Source: Hydractinia symbiolongicarpus (Eukaryota > Cnidaria > Hydrozoa > Anthoathecata > Hydractiniidae). Taken from it: a stretch of 64,000 bases of DNA. Within the stretch, counting starts at the first letter, position 1. Each line of letters opens with the position of its first letter. The stretch spans positions 28,089,001 to 28,153,000 of the forward strand of contig NC_079885.1 of assembly GCF_029227915.1 (NCBI RefSeq), written 5' to 3'. Positions 24,901 to 39,069 of this stretch are shown in pieces. Both the position numbers and the translations under genes were made by a program. Under the pieces are notes generated by a model. That model was given only the letters and a program-made list of their open reading frames with translations, did not search any database and was not told where the DNA came from.

Positions 24901-27883
24901 GTCATTTTTTACTGTGGGACCAATCCTGGCCGTTAGCACGCGCTGAATAACTAGGAACAGTTTCAAAGACTACATTTCATTGAATGTCTGGCGGTATAAA
25001 TCCGTTTGAGTTACAATGGTTGCGTCACATATTCGTACCAACATGTATTTAGTGATATTTTTCCGATATTATTAAATTATATCGCTTTTAACAGTGTAAC
25101 GATTCACTCTGGGACTTAATTGAAATAACTTTGGACCGTGACCTAATAAATGTGATAAGTGAGCCAACTGGAACCCAAGAAATGACATTCTTCTTAATTT
25201 GACATGATTGCCGCAACTCAGCGATTACACTGGGCGCTGTTTGGAGCGCTTCATTTAAAAATTTAGATAAATAAGTCATTTTTTTCTGTAGGACGAATCT
25301 AAGCAGTTAGTGCGCGCTGAAGAAAGACAGACCGTTTTAAAAACTACATCTCATTGACTCTGTAACGGTATCAGTCCGTTTCAATTACAACGGTTGCGTC
25401 ACATATTCGTCCCCACATGTATTTAGGGATATTTTTCTGATAATACTAGGTTGTATCGCTTTTAACAGTGAAACGATTGACTGTGGCACTTAATTGAACT
25501 GATTTTGGACTTTGACCTCAAAAATGTGATAAATGAGACAATTGGACCCAAGAAAAAACATTCTTCTTAATTTGACATGATTGTTGGAATTTACTGATTT
25601 CGCTGGGCGCTGTGGTAGCGCTTTATTTAAAAGTTTAGATAAAAATGTCATTTTGTACTGTGGGACCAATCCTAGCCGTTAGCGCGCGTGAAGAAATAGA
25701 AACATTTTCAAAAACTACATTTCATTGACTTTCTAACGGTGTCAATCCGCCTAAGTTACAACGGTTGCTTCACGTATTCGTACCAACATGAATATAGTGA
25801 CTTTTTTCCGATATTACTAAGTTGTATTGCTTTTGACAGTGAAACGATTGACTGTGGGACTTAATTGAAGTGATTCTGTACTGTGACCTTATAAATGTGA
25901 TAAATGAGCCAATTGGACTCCAAGGAATAACATTCTTCTTAATTTGACATGATTGCTAGAATTTACCGATTTCGCTGGGCACTGTGGTAGCGCTTTATTT
26001 AAAGTTTAGATAAATAAGTCATTTTTTACTGTGGGACTAATCCTGACCGTTAGCACGAGCTGAAGAAATAGAGACATTCTCAAAAACTACATTTCATTGA
26101 CTTCTTGGCGGTATCAATCCGTTTGAGTTACAACGGTTGCGTCACATATTCGTACCAACATGAATTTAGTGACTTTTTTCCGATATTATTAAGTTATATC
26201 GCTTTTAACAGTAAAACGATTGACTCTGGGACTTAATTGAAATAACTTTGGACTGTGACCTAATAAATGTGATAAGTAACCCAACTGGAACCCAAGAAAT
26301 AACATTCTTCTTAATTTGACATTGTTTCCCCAACTCAGCGATTACACTGGGCGCTGTTTGGAGCGCTTTATTTAAAAATTTAGATAAATAAGTCATTTTT
26401 TTTGTGGGACGAATCCTAGCCGTTAGCGCGCGCTGAAGAAAGAGAGACAGTTTTAAAAACTACATCTCATTGACTCTGTAACGGTATCAGTCCGTTTCAA
26501 TTACAACGGTTGCGTCACATATTCGTCCCCACATGTATTTAGGGATATTTTTCTGATAATACTAGGTTGTATCGCTTTTAACAGTGAAACGATTGACTGT
26601 GGCACTTAATTGAACTGATTTTGGACTTTGACCTCAAAAATGTGATAAATGAGACAATTGGACCCAAGAAATAACATTCTTCTTACTTTGACATGATTGT
26701 TGGAATTTAATGATTTCGCTGGGCGCTGTGGTAGCGCTTTATTTAAAAGTTTAGATAAAAATGTCATTTTGTACTGTGGGACCAATCCTAGCCGTTAGCG
26801 CGCGTGAAGAAATAGAAACATTTTCAAAAACTACATTTCATTGACTTTCTAACGGTGTCAATCCGCCTAAGTTACAACGGTTGCTTCACGTATTCGTACC
26901 AACATGAATTTAGTGACTTTTTTCCGATATTACTAAGTTGTATTGCTTTTGACAGTGAAACGATTGACTGTGGGACTTAATTGAAGTGATTCTGTACTGT
27001 GACCTTATAAATGTGATAAATGAGCCAATGGGACTCCAAGGAATAACATTTTTCCTAATTTGACATGATTGCTGGAATTCAGCGATTACACTCGGCCGTA
27101 TGGTAGCGCTTCACTTAAAAATTTTTACAAAATAAGTCACTTTTTACTGTGGGACGAATCCTGGCCGTTAGCACGCGCTGAATAAATAGGAACAGTTTCA
27201 AAGACTACATTTCATTGACTTTCTGGCGGTATAAATCCGTTTGAGATACAACCGTTGCGCCACATATTCGTACCAACATGTATTTAGTGATATTTTTCCG
27301 ATATTATTAAGTTATATCGCTTTTAACAGTGTAACGATTGACTCTGGGACTTAATTAAAATATCTTTGGACCGTGACCTAATAAATGTGATAAGTGAGCC
27401 AACTGGAACCCAAGAAATAACATTCTTCTTAATTTGACATGATTGCCGCAACTCAGCGATTACACTGGGCGCTCTTTGGAGCGCTTCATTTAAAAATTGA
27501 GATAAATAAGTCATTTTTTTCTGTGGGACGAATCCCAGCCCTTAGTGCGCGCTGAAGAAATAGAGACCGTTTTAAAAACTACATCTCATTGACTCTGTAA
27601 CGGTATCAGTCCGTTTCAATTACAACGGTTGCGTCACATATTCGTACCAACATGTATTTAGCGATATTTTTTCGATATTATTGAGTTATATCGATTTTAG
27701 CAGTGAAACGATTGACTCTGGGACTTAATTGAAGTAACTTTGGACTGTGACCTTATAAATGTGATAAGTGAGCCAAATGGACCCCAAGAAATGACATTCT
27801 TTTTAATTTGACATGATTGCCGCAACTCAACGATTACACTGGTCTCTGTTTGGAGCGCTTCATTTAAAAATTTGGATAAGTAA
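24901..27883 (+). repeat. 8-monomer higher-order unit, 2983 bp, copy 2
   Basis: Second copy, nearly identical to the first. The differences I noticed are few: GTTTTTAGTG against GTATTTAGTG near 27280, CGGCCCTATGG against CGGCCGTATGG near 27095, GCTCCATTT against GCTTCATTT near 27487, CCTAGCCC against CCCAGCCC near 27536, and CGAATTTAGC against CGATTTTAGC near 27696. There are no length changes. It ends where TTTACTGTGGGAC is followed by GAATCC rather than CAATCC at about 27903. This is the youngest-looking large duplication in the window. Confidence 0.92.
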
Positions 27884-29145
27884 GTCATTTTTTACTGTGG
27901 GACGAATCCTAGCCGTTATCGCGCGCTGAAGAAATAGAGACAGTTTTAGAAGGTACGTTTCAATGAGTTTCTAACGGTATGAGTCCGTTTGAGTTACATC
28001 GGTTGAGTCACATATTCGTACCAACATGTATTTAGTGATTTTTTTCCGATATTACTAAGTTGTATTACTTTTGACAGTGAAACGATTGACTGTGGGACTT
28101 AATTGAAGTGATTCTGTACTGTGACCTTATAAATGTGATAAATCAGGCAATTGGACTCCAAGGAATAACATTCTTCTTAATTTGACATGATTGCTGGAAT
28201 TCAGTGATTACACTCGGCCCTATGGTAGCGCTTCACTTAAAAATTTATACAAAATAAGTCATTTTTTACTGTGGGACCAATCCTGGCCGTTAGCACGCGC
28301 TGAATAAATAGGAACAGTTTCAAAGACTACATTTCATTGATTTTCTGGCGGTATAAATCCGTTTCAGTTACAACCGGTGCGCCACATATTCGTACCAACA
28401 TGTATTTAGTGATATTTTTCCGATATTATTAAGTTATATCGCTTTTAACAGTAAAACGATTGACTCTGGGACTTAATTGAAATAACTTTGGACTGTGACC
28501 TAATAAATGTGATAAATGAGCCAACTGGAACCCAAGAAATAACATTCTTCTTAATTTGACATGATTGCCGCAACTCAGCGATTACACTGGGCGCTCTTTG
28601 GAGCGCTTCATTTAAAAATTGAGATAAATAAGTCATTTTTTTCTGTGGGACGAATCCTAGCCCTTAGTGCGCGCTGAAGAAATAGAGACCGTTTTAAAAA
28701 CTACATCTCATTGACTCTGTAACGGTATCAGTCCGTTTCAATTACAACGGTTGCGTCACATATTCGTACCAACATGTATTTAGCGATATTTTTCCGATAT
28801 TATTGAGTTATATCGATTTTAGCAGTGAAACGATTGACTCTGGGACTTAATTGAAGTAACTTTGGACTGTGACCTTATAAATGTGATAAGTGAGCCAAAT
28901 GGACCCCAAGAAATGACATTCTTCTTAATTTGACATGATTGCCGCAACTCAACGATTACACTGGTCGCTGTTTGGAGCGCTTCATTTAAAAATTTGGATA
29001 AGTAAGTCATTTTTTACTGTGGGACGAATCCTAGCCGTTATCGCGCGCTGAAGAAATAGAGACAGTTTTAGAAGGTACGTTTCAATGAGTTTCTAACGGT
29101 ATGAGTCCGTTTGAGTTACATCGGTTGAGTCACATATTCGTTCCC
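27240..29145 (+). repeat. 3-monomer-offset block copy
   Basis: About 27240-28015 matches about 28362-29137 at 1122 bp. Shared markers are AGCCCTTAGTGCGCGCTG (CTTAG at 27541 and 28663), GAGACCGTTTTAAAAAC, GTTATATCGATTTTAGCAG and the TTTGGATAAGTAAGTC monomer. The same CCCTTAGTG variant occurs at 19711 and 24558, linking this block to earlier parts of the array. Confidence 0.75.
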
Positions 29146-30134
29146 ACATGTATTTAGGGTTATTTTTCTGATAATACTAGGTTGCATCGCTTTTAACAGT
29201 GAAACGATTGACTGTGGCACTTAATTGAACTTATCTTGGACTGTGACCTAATAAGTGTGATAAGTGAGACAATTGGAACCAAGAAATATCATTCTTCTTA
29301 ATTTGACAAGGTTGCTGGAATTTACTGATTTCACTGGGCGCTGTGGCAGGGATTCACTTTAAAATTTAGATAAATAAGCCATTTTTTACGGTGGGACCAA
29401 TCCTAGCGGTTAGCGCGCGCTGAAGAAAGAGAAACAGTTTTAAAAACTACATTTCATTGACTCTCTAACGGTATCAGTCCGTTTCAATTACAACGGTTGC
29501 GTCACATATTCGTACCAACATGTATTTAGTGATTTTTTTCCGATATTACTAAGTTGTATTGCTTTTGACAGTGAAACGATTGACTGTGGGACTTAATTGA
29601 AGTGATTCTGTACTGTGACCTTATAAATGTGATAAATCAGCCAATTGGACTCCAAGGAATAACATTCTTCTAAAGTTGACATGATTGCTGGAATTCAATG
29701 ATTACACTCGGCCCTATGGTAGCGCTTCACTTAAAAATTTATACAAAATAAGTCATTTTTTACTGTGGGACCAATCCTGGCCGTTAGCACGCGCTGAATA
29801 AATAGGAACAGTTTCAAAGACTACATTTCATTGATTTTCTGGCGGTATAAATCCGTTTGAGTTACAACCGTTGCGCCACATATTCGTACCAACATGTATT
29901 TAGTGATATTTTTCCGATATTATTAAGTTATATCGCTTTTAACAGTAAAACGATTGACTCTGGGACTTAATTGAAATAACTTTGGACTGTGACCTAATAA
30001 ATGTGATAAATGAGCCAACTGGAACCCAAGAAATAACATTCTTCTTAATTTGACATGATTGCCGCAACTCAGCGACTACACTGGGCGCTGTTTGGAGCGC
30101 TTCATTTAAAAATTTAGATAAATAAGTCATTTTT
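28015..30134 (+). repeat. 4-monomer-offset block copy
   Basis: About 28015-28640 matches about 29509-30134 at 1494 bp. Shared markers are GATAAATCAG, TTGATTTTCTGGCGG (28337 and 29831) and GCGCCACATATTCG. The match ends just after CTGTGGGAC, where one side continues GAATCC and the other AAATCC. This overlaps the 3-monomer-offset copy, so exchanges of different length have been superimposed. Confidence 0.75.
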
Positions 30135-32369
30135 TTCTGTGGGACAAATCCTAGCCGTAATCGCGCGCTGAAGAAATAGAGACAGTTTTAGAAGGTACGT
30201 TTCAATGAGTTTCTAACGGTATGAGTGCGTTTGAGTTACATTGGTTGAGTCACATATTCGTCTCCACATGTATTCAGGGATATTTTTCTGACAATACTAG
30301 GTTGTATCGCTTTTAACAGTAAAACGATTGACTGTGGCACTTAATTGAACTGATCTTGGACTGCGACCTTATAAATGTGCTAAGTGAGACAATTGGAACC
30401 AAGAAATATCATTCTTCTTAATTTGACATGATTGCTGGAATTTACTGATTTCACTGGGCGCTGTGGTAAGGATTCACTTAAAAATTTAGATAAATAAGCC
30501 ATTTTTTACGGTGGGACCAATCCTAGCCGTTAGCCCGCGCTGAAGAAAGAGAAACAGTTTTAAAAACTACATTTCATTGACTCTCTAACGGTATCAGTTC
30601 GTTTCAATTACAACGGTCGCGTCACATATTCGTACCATCATGTATTTAGTGATTTTTTTCCGATATTACTAAGTTGTATTGCTTTTGACAGTGAAACGAT
30701 TGACTGTGGGACTTAATTGAAGTGATTCTGTACTGTGACCTTATAAATGTGATAAATGAGCCAATTGGACTCCAAGGAATAACATTCTTCTTAATTTGAC
30801 ATGATTGCTAGAATTTACCGATTTCGCTGGGCGCTGTTTGGAGCACTTTATTTAAAAATTTGGATAAATAAGTCATTCTTTTTGTGGGACGAATCCTAGC
30901 CGTTAGCGCGCGCTGAAGAAAGAGAGACAGTTTTAAAAACTACATCTCATTGACTCTGTAACAGTATCAGTCCGTTTCAATTACAACGGTCGCGTCACAT
31001 ATTCGTACCATCATGTATTTAGCGATATTTTTCTGATTTTACTAGGTTGCATCGTTTTTAACAGTGAAAGGAATGACTGTGGGACTTAATTGAACTGATT
31101 TTAGACTTTGACCTCATAAATGTGATAAATGAGACAATTGGACTTAAGAAATATCATTCTTCTTAATTTGACATGATTGCTAGAATTTACCGATTTCGCT
31201 AGGCACTGTGGTAGCGCTTCACTTAAAAATTTATACAAAATAAGTCATTTTTTACTGTGGGACCAATCCTGGCTGTTAGCACGCGCTGAAGAAATAGAGA
31301 CATTCTCAAAGACTACATTTCATTGACTTTCTGGCGGTATAAATCCGTTTGAGTTACAACGGTTGCGTCACATATTCGTACCAACATGTATTTAGTGATA
31401 TTTTTCCGATATTATTAAGTTATATCGCTTTTAACAGTGAAACGATTGACTCTGGGACTTAATTGAAATAACTTTGGACTGTGACCTAATAAATGTGATA
31501 GGTGAGCCAACTGGAACCCAAGAAATAACATTCTTCTTAATTTGACATGATTTCCCCAACTCAGCGATTACACTGGGCGCTATTTGGAGCGCTTCATTTA
31601 AAAATTTAGATAAATAAGTCATTTTTTTTGTGGGACGAATCCTAGCCGTTAGCGCGCGCTGAAGAAAGAGAGACAGTTTTAAAAACTACATCTCATTGAC
31701 TCTGTAACGGTATCAGTCCGTTTCAATTACAACGGTTGCGCCACTTATTCGTACCAACATGTATTTAGTGATATTTTTCTGATTTTACTAGGTTGCTTCG
31801 CTTTTAACAGTGAAAAGATTGACTGTGGGACATGATTGAACTGATTTTGGACTTTGACCTCATAAATGTGATAAATGAAACAATTGGACCCAAGAAATAT
31901 CATTCTTCTTAATTTGACATGATTTCTAGAATTTACCGATTTCGCTTGGCACTGTGGTAGCGCTTTATTTAAAATTTAGATAAATAAGTCTTTTTTTACT
32001 GTGGGACTAATCCTGACCGTTAGCACGCGCTGAAGAAATAGAGACATTCTCAAAAACTAAATTTCACTGACTTCTTGGCGGTATCAATCCGTTTGAGTTA
32101 CAACGGTTGCGTCACATATTCGTACCAACATGTATTTAGTGATATTCTTCCGATATTATTGAGTTATATCGCTTTTAACAGTGAAACGATTGACTCTAGG
32201 ACTTAATTGAAGTAACTTTGGACTGTGACCTTATAAATGTGAGAAGTGAGCCAACTGGACCTCAAGAAATGACATTCTTCTTAATTTGACATGATTGCCG
32301 CAACTCAGCGATTACACTGGTCGCTGTTTGAAGCGCTTCATTTAAAAATTTAGATAAATAAGCGATTTT
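30135..32369 (+). repeat. Mixed-variant zone without clear block copy
   Basis: About six monomers of the classes seen elsewhere, for example TTATCGCGCGCTG with GTTTTAGAAGGTACG near 30165, AGCCCGCGCTG near 30533, and the GGCTGTTAGCACGCGCTG type near 31271. I saw no tandem block duplication and nothing other than satellite. Confidence 0.7.
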
Positions 32370-35300
32370 TTACTGTGGGACGAATCCTAGCCGTTATCGC
32401 GCGCTGAAGAAATAGAGACAGTTTTAGAAGGTACGTTTCAATGAGTTTCTAACGGTATGAGTCCGTTTGAGTTACATTGGTTGAGTCACATATTCGTCCC
32501 CACATGTATTCAGGGATATTTTTCTGATAATACTAGGTTGTATCGCTTTTAACATTGAAAGGATTGATTGTGGGACTTGATTGAACTGATTTTAGACTTT
32601 GACCTCATAAATGTGATAAATGAGACAATTGGACCCAAGAAATATCATTCTTCTTAATTTGACATGATTGCTAGAATTTACCGATTTCGCTGGGCACTGT
32701 GGGAGCGCTTCACTTAAAAATTTATACAAAATAAGTCATTCTTTACTGTGGGACCAATCCTGGCCGTTAGCACGCGCTGAAGAAATAGAGAAATTCTCAA
32801 AGACTACATTTCTTTGACTTTCTAAGGGTGTCAATCCGCTTAAGTTACAACGGTTGCGTCACGTATTCGTACCAACATGTATTTAGTGATTTTTTTCCTA
32901 TATTACTCAGTTGTATTGCTTTTGACAGTGAAACGATTGACTGTGGGACTTAATTGAAGTGATTCTGTACTGTGACCTTATAAATGTGATAAATGAGCCT
33001 ATTGGACTCCAAGGAATAACATTCTTCTTAATTTGACATGATTGCTGGAATTAAGCTATTATACTCAACCCTATGGTAGCGCTTCACTTAAAAATTTATA
33101 TAAAATAAATCTTTTTTTACTGTGGGACTAATCCTGACCGTTAGCAAGCGCTGAAGAAATAGAGACATTCTCAAAAACTACATTTCATTGACTTCTTGGC
33201 GGTATCAATCCGTTTGAGTTACAACGGTTGCGCCACATATTCGTACCAACATGTATTTAGTGATATGTTTCCGATATTATTAAGTTATATCGTCTTTAAC
33301 AGTGAAACGATTGACTCTGGGACTTAATTGAAATAACTTTGGACTGTGACCTAATAAATGTGATAAGTGAGACAATTGGAACCAAGAAATATCATTCTTC
33401 TTAATTTGACATGATTGCTGGCATTTACTGATTTCACTGGGCGCTGTGGTAGGGATTCACTTAAAAATTTAGATAAATAAGTCATTTTTTACGGTGGGAC
33501 CAATCCTAACCGTTAGCCGGCGCTGAAGAAAGAGAAACAGTTTTAAAAACAACATTTCATTGACTCTCTAACGGTATCAGTCCGTTTTAATTACAACGGT
33601 TGCGTCACATATTCGTACCAACATGTATTTAGTGATTTGTTTCCGATATTACTAACTTGTATTGCTTTTGACAGTGAAACGATTGACTATGGGACTTAAT
33701 TGAAGTGATTCTGTACTGTGACCTTATAAATGTGATAAATGAGCCAATTGGACTCCAAGGAATAACATTTTTCTTAATTTGACATGATTGCTGGAATTCA
33801 GCGATTACACTCGGCCCTATGGTAGCGCTTCACTTAAAAATTTATACAAAATAAGTCATTTTTTACTGTGGGACCAATCCTGGCCGTTAGCACGCGCTGA
33901 ATAAATAGGAACAGTTTCAAAGACTACATTTCATTGAATTTCTGGCGGTATAAATCCGTTTGAGTTACAACGGTTGCGTCACATATTCGTACCAACATGT
34001 ATTTAGTGATATTTTTCCGATATTATTAAGTTATATCGCTTTTAACAGTGAAACGATTGACTGTGGGACTTAATGGAAATAACTTTGGACTGTGACCTAA
34101 TAAATGTGATAAGTGAGCCATCTGGAACCCAAGAAATAACATTCTTCTTAATTTGACATGATTTCCCCAACTCAGCGATTACACTGGGCGCTGTTTGGAG
34201 CGCTTCATTTAAAAATTTAAATAAATAAGTCATTTTCTTTGTGGGACGAATTCTAGCCGTTAGCGCACGCTGAAGAAAGAGAGACAGTTTTAAAAACTAC
34301 ATTTCATTGACTCTGTAACGGTATCAGTCCGTTTCAATTACAACGGTTTCGTCACATATTCGTACCAACATGTATTTAGCGATATTTTTCTGATTTTACT
34401 AGGTTGCATCGCTTTTAACATTGAAAGGATTGACTGTGGGACTTTTGAACTGATTTTAGACTTTCACCTCATAAATGTGATAAATGAGACAATTGGACCC
34501 AAGAAATATCATTCTTCTTAATTTGACATGATTGCTAGAATTTACCGATTTCGCTGGGCACTGTGGTAGCGCTTTACTTAAAAATTTATACAAAATAAGT
34601 CATTTTTTACTGTGGGAGCAATCCTGGCCGTTAGCACGCGCTGAAGAAATAGAGACATTCTCAAAGAGTACATTTCATTGACTTTCTGGCGGTATAAATC
34701 CGTTTGAGTTACAACGGTTGCGTCACATATTCGTACCAACATGTATTTAGTGATATTTTTCCGATATTATTAAGTTATATCGCTTTTAACAGTGAAACGA
34801 TTGACTCTGGGACTTAATTGAAATAACTTTGGACTGTGACCTAATAAATGTGATAAGTGAGCCAACTGGAACCCAAGAAATAACATTCTTCTTAATTTGA
34901 CATGATTGCCGCCACTCAGCGATTTCACTGGGCGCTGTTTGGAGCGCTACATTTAAAAATTTAGATAAGTAAGTCATTTTTTTCTGTGGGACGAATCCTA
35001 GCCGTTATCGCGCGCTGAAGAAATAGAGACAGTTTTAGAAGGTACGTTTCAATGAGTTTCTAACGGTATGAGTCCGTTTGAGTTACATTGGTTGAGTCAC
35101 ATATTCGTCCCCACATGTATTCAGGGATATTTTTCTGATAATACTAGGTTGTATCGCTTTTAACATTGAAAGGATTGATTGTGGGACTTGATTGAACTGA
35201 TTTTAGACTTTGACCTCATAAATGTGATAAATGAGACAATTGGACCCAAGAAATATCATTCTTCTTAATTTGACATGATTGCTAGAATTTACCGATTTCG

Positions 35301-35981
35301 CTGGGCACTGTGGGAGCGCTTCACTTAAAAATTTATACAAAATAAGTCATTCTTTACTGTGGGACCAATCCTGGCCGTTAGCACGCGCTGAAGAAATAGA
35401 GACATTCTCAAAGACTACATTTCTTTGACTTTCTAAGGGTGTCAATCCGCTTAAGTTACAACGGTTGCGTCACGTATTCGTACCAACATGTATTTAGTGA
35501 TTTTTTTCCTATATTACTCAGTTGTATTGCTTTTGACAGTGAAACGATTGACTGTGGGACTTAATTGAAGTGATTCTGTACTGTGACCTTATAAATGTGA
35601 TAAATGAGCCTATTGGACTCCAAGGAATAACATTCTTCTTAATTTGACATGATTGCTGGAATTAAGCTATTATACTCAACCCTATGGTAGCGCTTCACTT
35701 AAAAATTTATATAAAATAAATCTTTTTTTACTGTGGGACTAATCCTGACCGTTAGCAAGCGCTGAAGAAATAGAGACATTCTCAAAAACTACATTTCATT
35801 GACTTCTTGGCGGTATCAATCCGTTTGAGTTACAACGGTTGCGCCACATATTCGTACCAACATGTATTTAGTGATATGTTTCCGATATTATTAAGTTATA
35901 TCGTCTTTAACAGTGAAACGATTGACTCTGGGACTTAATTGAAATAACTTTGGACTGTGACCTAATAAATGTGGTAAGTGA
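32370..35981 (+). repeat. Block of about 1000 bp copied 7 monomers apart
   Basis: About 32370-33370 matches about 34981-35981 at 2611 bp. Shared markers are TTACATTGGTTGAGTC, GTATTCAGGGATATTTTTC, AACATTGAAAGGATTGATTG (32551 and 35162), GACTTTCTAAGGGTGTC, TATTATACTCAACCC and CGTCTTTAACAGTG. The left edge is around TGTGGGACGAATCC. The right edge is where GTGAGACAATTGGAACC meets GTGAGCCAACTGGAACCC. Confidence 0.8.
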
Positions 35982-37100
35982 GCCAACTGGAACCCAAGAA
36001 ATAACATTCTTCTTAATTTGACATGATTGCCGCAACTCAGCGATTTCACTGGGCGCTGTTTGGAGCGCTACATTTAAAAATTTAGATAAGTAAGTCACTT
36101 TTTTCTGTGGGACGAATCCTAGCCGTTATCGCGCGCTGAAGAAATAGAGACAGTTTTAGAAGGTACGTTTCAATGAGTTTCTAACGGTATGAGTCCGTTT
36201 GAGTTACATTGGTTGAGTCACATATTCGTCCCCACATGTATTCAGGGATATTTTTCTGATAATACTAGGTTGTATCGCTTTTAACATTGAAAGGATTGAC
36301 TGTGGGACTTGATTGAACTGATTTTAGACTTTGACCTCATAAATGTGATAAATGAGACAATTGGACCCAAGAAATATCATTCTTCTTAATTTGACATGAT
36401 TGCTAGAATTTACCGATTTCGCTGGGCACTGTGGTAGCGCTTCACTTAAAAATTTATACAAAATAAGTCATTCTTTACTGTGGGACCAATCCTGGCCGTT
36501 AGCACGCGCTGAATAAATAGGAACAGTTTCAAAGACTACATTTCATTGACCTTCTGGCGGTACAATTCCGTTTGAGTTACAACTGTTGCTTCACGTATTC
36601 GTACCAACATGTATTTAGTGATTTTTTTCCTATATTACTCAGTTGTATTGCTTTTGATAGTGAAACGATTGACTGTGGGACTTAATTGAAGTGATTCTGT
36701 ACTGTGACCTTATAAATGTGATAAATGAGCCTATTGGACTCCAAGGAATAACATTCTTCTGAATTTGACATGATTGCTGGAATTAAGCTATTATACTCGA
36801 CCCTATGTTAGCGCTTCACTTAAAAATTTATATAAAATAAGTCTTTTTTTACTGTGGGACCAATCCTGGCCGTTAGAACGCGCTGATGAAATAGAGACAT
36901 TCTCAAAGACTACATTTCATTGACTTTCTGGCGGTATAAATCCGTTTGAGTTACAACGGTTGCGTCACAAATTCGTACCAAAATGTATTTAGTGATATTT
37001 TTCCGATATTATTAAGTTATATCGCTTTTAACAGTGAAACGATTGACTCTGGGACTTAATTGAAATAACTTTGGACTGTGACCTAATAAATGTGATAAGT
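34860..37100 (+). repeat. Block copied 3 monomers apart (1121 bp)
   Basis: About 34860-35385 matches about 35981-36506. Shared markers are GGAGCGCTACATTTAAAAAT followed by TTAGATAAGTAAGTCA, and the AACATTGAAAGGATTGA monomer (35162 and 36283). The copies part near 36505, where one has GAAGAAATAGAGACATTC and the other GAATAAATAGGAACAG. They agree again from about 36585, with CCTATATTACTCAGTTG and TTAAGCTATTATACTC. The interrupted match suggests a duplication later patched by another monomer type. Confidence 0.7.
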
Positions 37101-39069
37101 GAGCAAACTGGAACCCAAGAAATAACATTCTTCTTAATTTGACATTATTTCCCCAACTCAGCGATTACACTGGGCGCTGTTTGGAGCGCTTCATTTAAAA
37201 ATTTAGATAAATGAGTCATTTTTTTTGTGGGACGAACCCTAGCGGTTAGCGCACGCTGAAGAAAGAGAGACAGTTTTAAAAACTACATCTCATTGACTCT
37301 GTAACAGTATCAGTCCGTTTCAATTACAACGGTTGCGTCACATATTCATACCAACATGTATTTAGCGATATTTTTCTGATTTTACTAGGTTGCATCGCTT
37401 TTAACAGTGAAAGGATTGACTGTGGGACTTGATTGAACTGATTTTGGACTTTGACCTCATAAATGTGATAAATGAGCCTAATGAACGCCAAGGAATAACA
37501 TTCTTCTTAATTTGACATGATTGCTGGAATTCAGCTATTATACTCGGCCCTATGGTAGCGCTTCACTTAAAAATTTATATAGAATAAGTCCTTTTTTACT
37601 GTGGGACCAATCCTGGCCGTTAGCACGCGCTGAATAAATAGGAACAGTTTCAAGACGACATTTCATTGACCTTCTGGCGGTATAAATCCGTTTGAGTTAC
37701 AACGGTTGCGTCACATATTTGTACCAACATGTATTTAGTGATTTTTTTCTGATATTACTAAGTTGTATCGCTTTTAACAGTGAAACGATTGACTGTGGGA
37801 CTTAATTGAATTGATTCTGGACTGTGACATTATAAATGTGATGAGTGAGCCAACTGGACCCCAAGAAATGACATTTTTCTTAATTTGACATGATTGCCGC
37901 AACTCAGCGATTTCACTGGTCGCTGTTTGGAGCGCTTCATTAAAAAATTTAGATAAATAAGTCATTTTTTACTGTGGGACGAATCCTAGCCGTTATCGCG
38001 CGCTGAAGAAATAGAGACAGTTTTAGAAGGTACATTTCAATGAATTTCTAACGGTATGAGTCCATTTGAGTTACAACGGTTGAATCACATATTCGTACCA
38101 ACATGTAATTAGTGATTTTTCTCCGGAATTACTAAGTTGTATCGCTTTTAACAGTGAAACGATTGACTGTGGGACTTAATTGAAGTGATTCTGGACTGCG
38201 ACCTTATAAATGTGATAAATGAGCCAATTGGACTCCAAGGAATAACATTCTTCTTAATTTGACATGAATGCTGCAATTCAGCGATTACACTCGGCCCAAT
38301 AGTAGCGCTTTACTTAAAAATTTAGATAAAATAAGTCATTTTTTACTGTGGGACCAATCCTAGCCGTTAGCGCGCGCTGAAGAAATAGAGACAGTTTCAA
38401 ATACTACATTTCATTGACTTTCTAACGGTGTCAATCCGCTTTACTTACAACGGTTGCGTCACATATTTGTACCAACATGTATTTAGTGATTTTTTTCCGA
38501 TATTACTAAGTTGTGTCGCTTTTAACAGTGAAACGATTGACTGTGGGACTTAATTGAAGTGATTCTGGACTGTGGCCAACTGGACCCCAAGAAATGACAT
38601 TCTTCTTAATTTGACATGATTGCCGCAACTCAGCGATAACACTGGTCGCTGTTTGGAGCGCTTCATTAAAACATTTAGATAAATAAGTCATTTTTTACTG
38701 TGGGACAAATCCTAGCCGTTATCGCGCGCTGAAGAAATAGAGACAGTTTTAGAAGGTACATTTCAATGAATTTCTAACGGTATCAGTCCATTTGAGTTAC
38801 AACGGTTGAATCACATATTTGTACCAACATGTAATTAGTGATTTTTTTCCGATATTACTAAGTTGTATCGATTTAACAGTGAAACGATTGACTGTGGGAG
38901 TTAATTGAAGTGATTCTGGACTGCGACCTTATAAATGTGATAAATGAGCCAATTGGACTCCAAGGAATAACATTCTTCTTAATTTGACATGATTGCTGCA
39001 ATTCAGCGATTACACTCGGCCCAATGGTAGCGCTTCACTTAAAAATTTAGATAAAATAAATCATTTTTT
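37101..39069 (+). repeat. Mixed monomers with a shortened unit
   Basis: About five monomers. From about 37730 the variants shift towards those with TTGAATCACATATTCG, ATGTAATTAGTGA and GTTTTAGAAGGTACATTTC. One unit carries the 22-bp deletion annotated at 38571-38580. No gene or foreign sequence was seen. Confidence 0.7.
38571..38580 (+). other. 22-bp deletion junction within a monomer
   Basis: The sequence reads GGACTGTG|GCCAACTGG at 38574|38575. Other monomers have the 22 bases from ACCTTATAAATG to TAAGTGA between these two parts. The loss removes the TATAAAT motif found in almost every other unit and shifts the phase of everything downstream within the repeat step. Confidence 0.85.
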
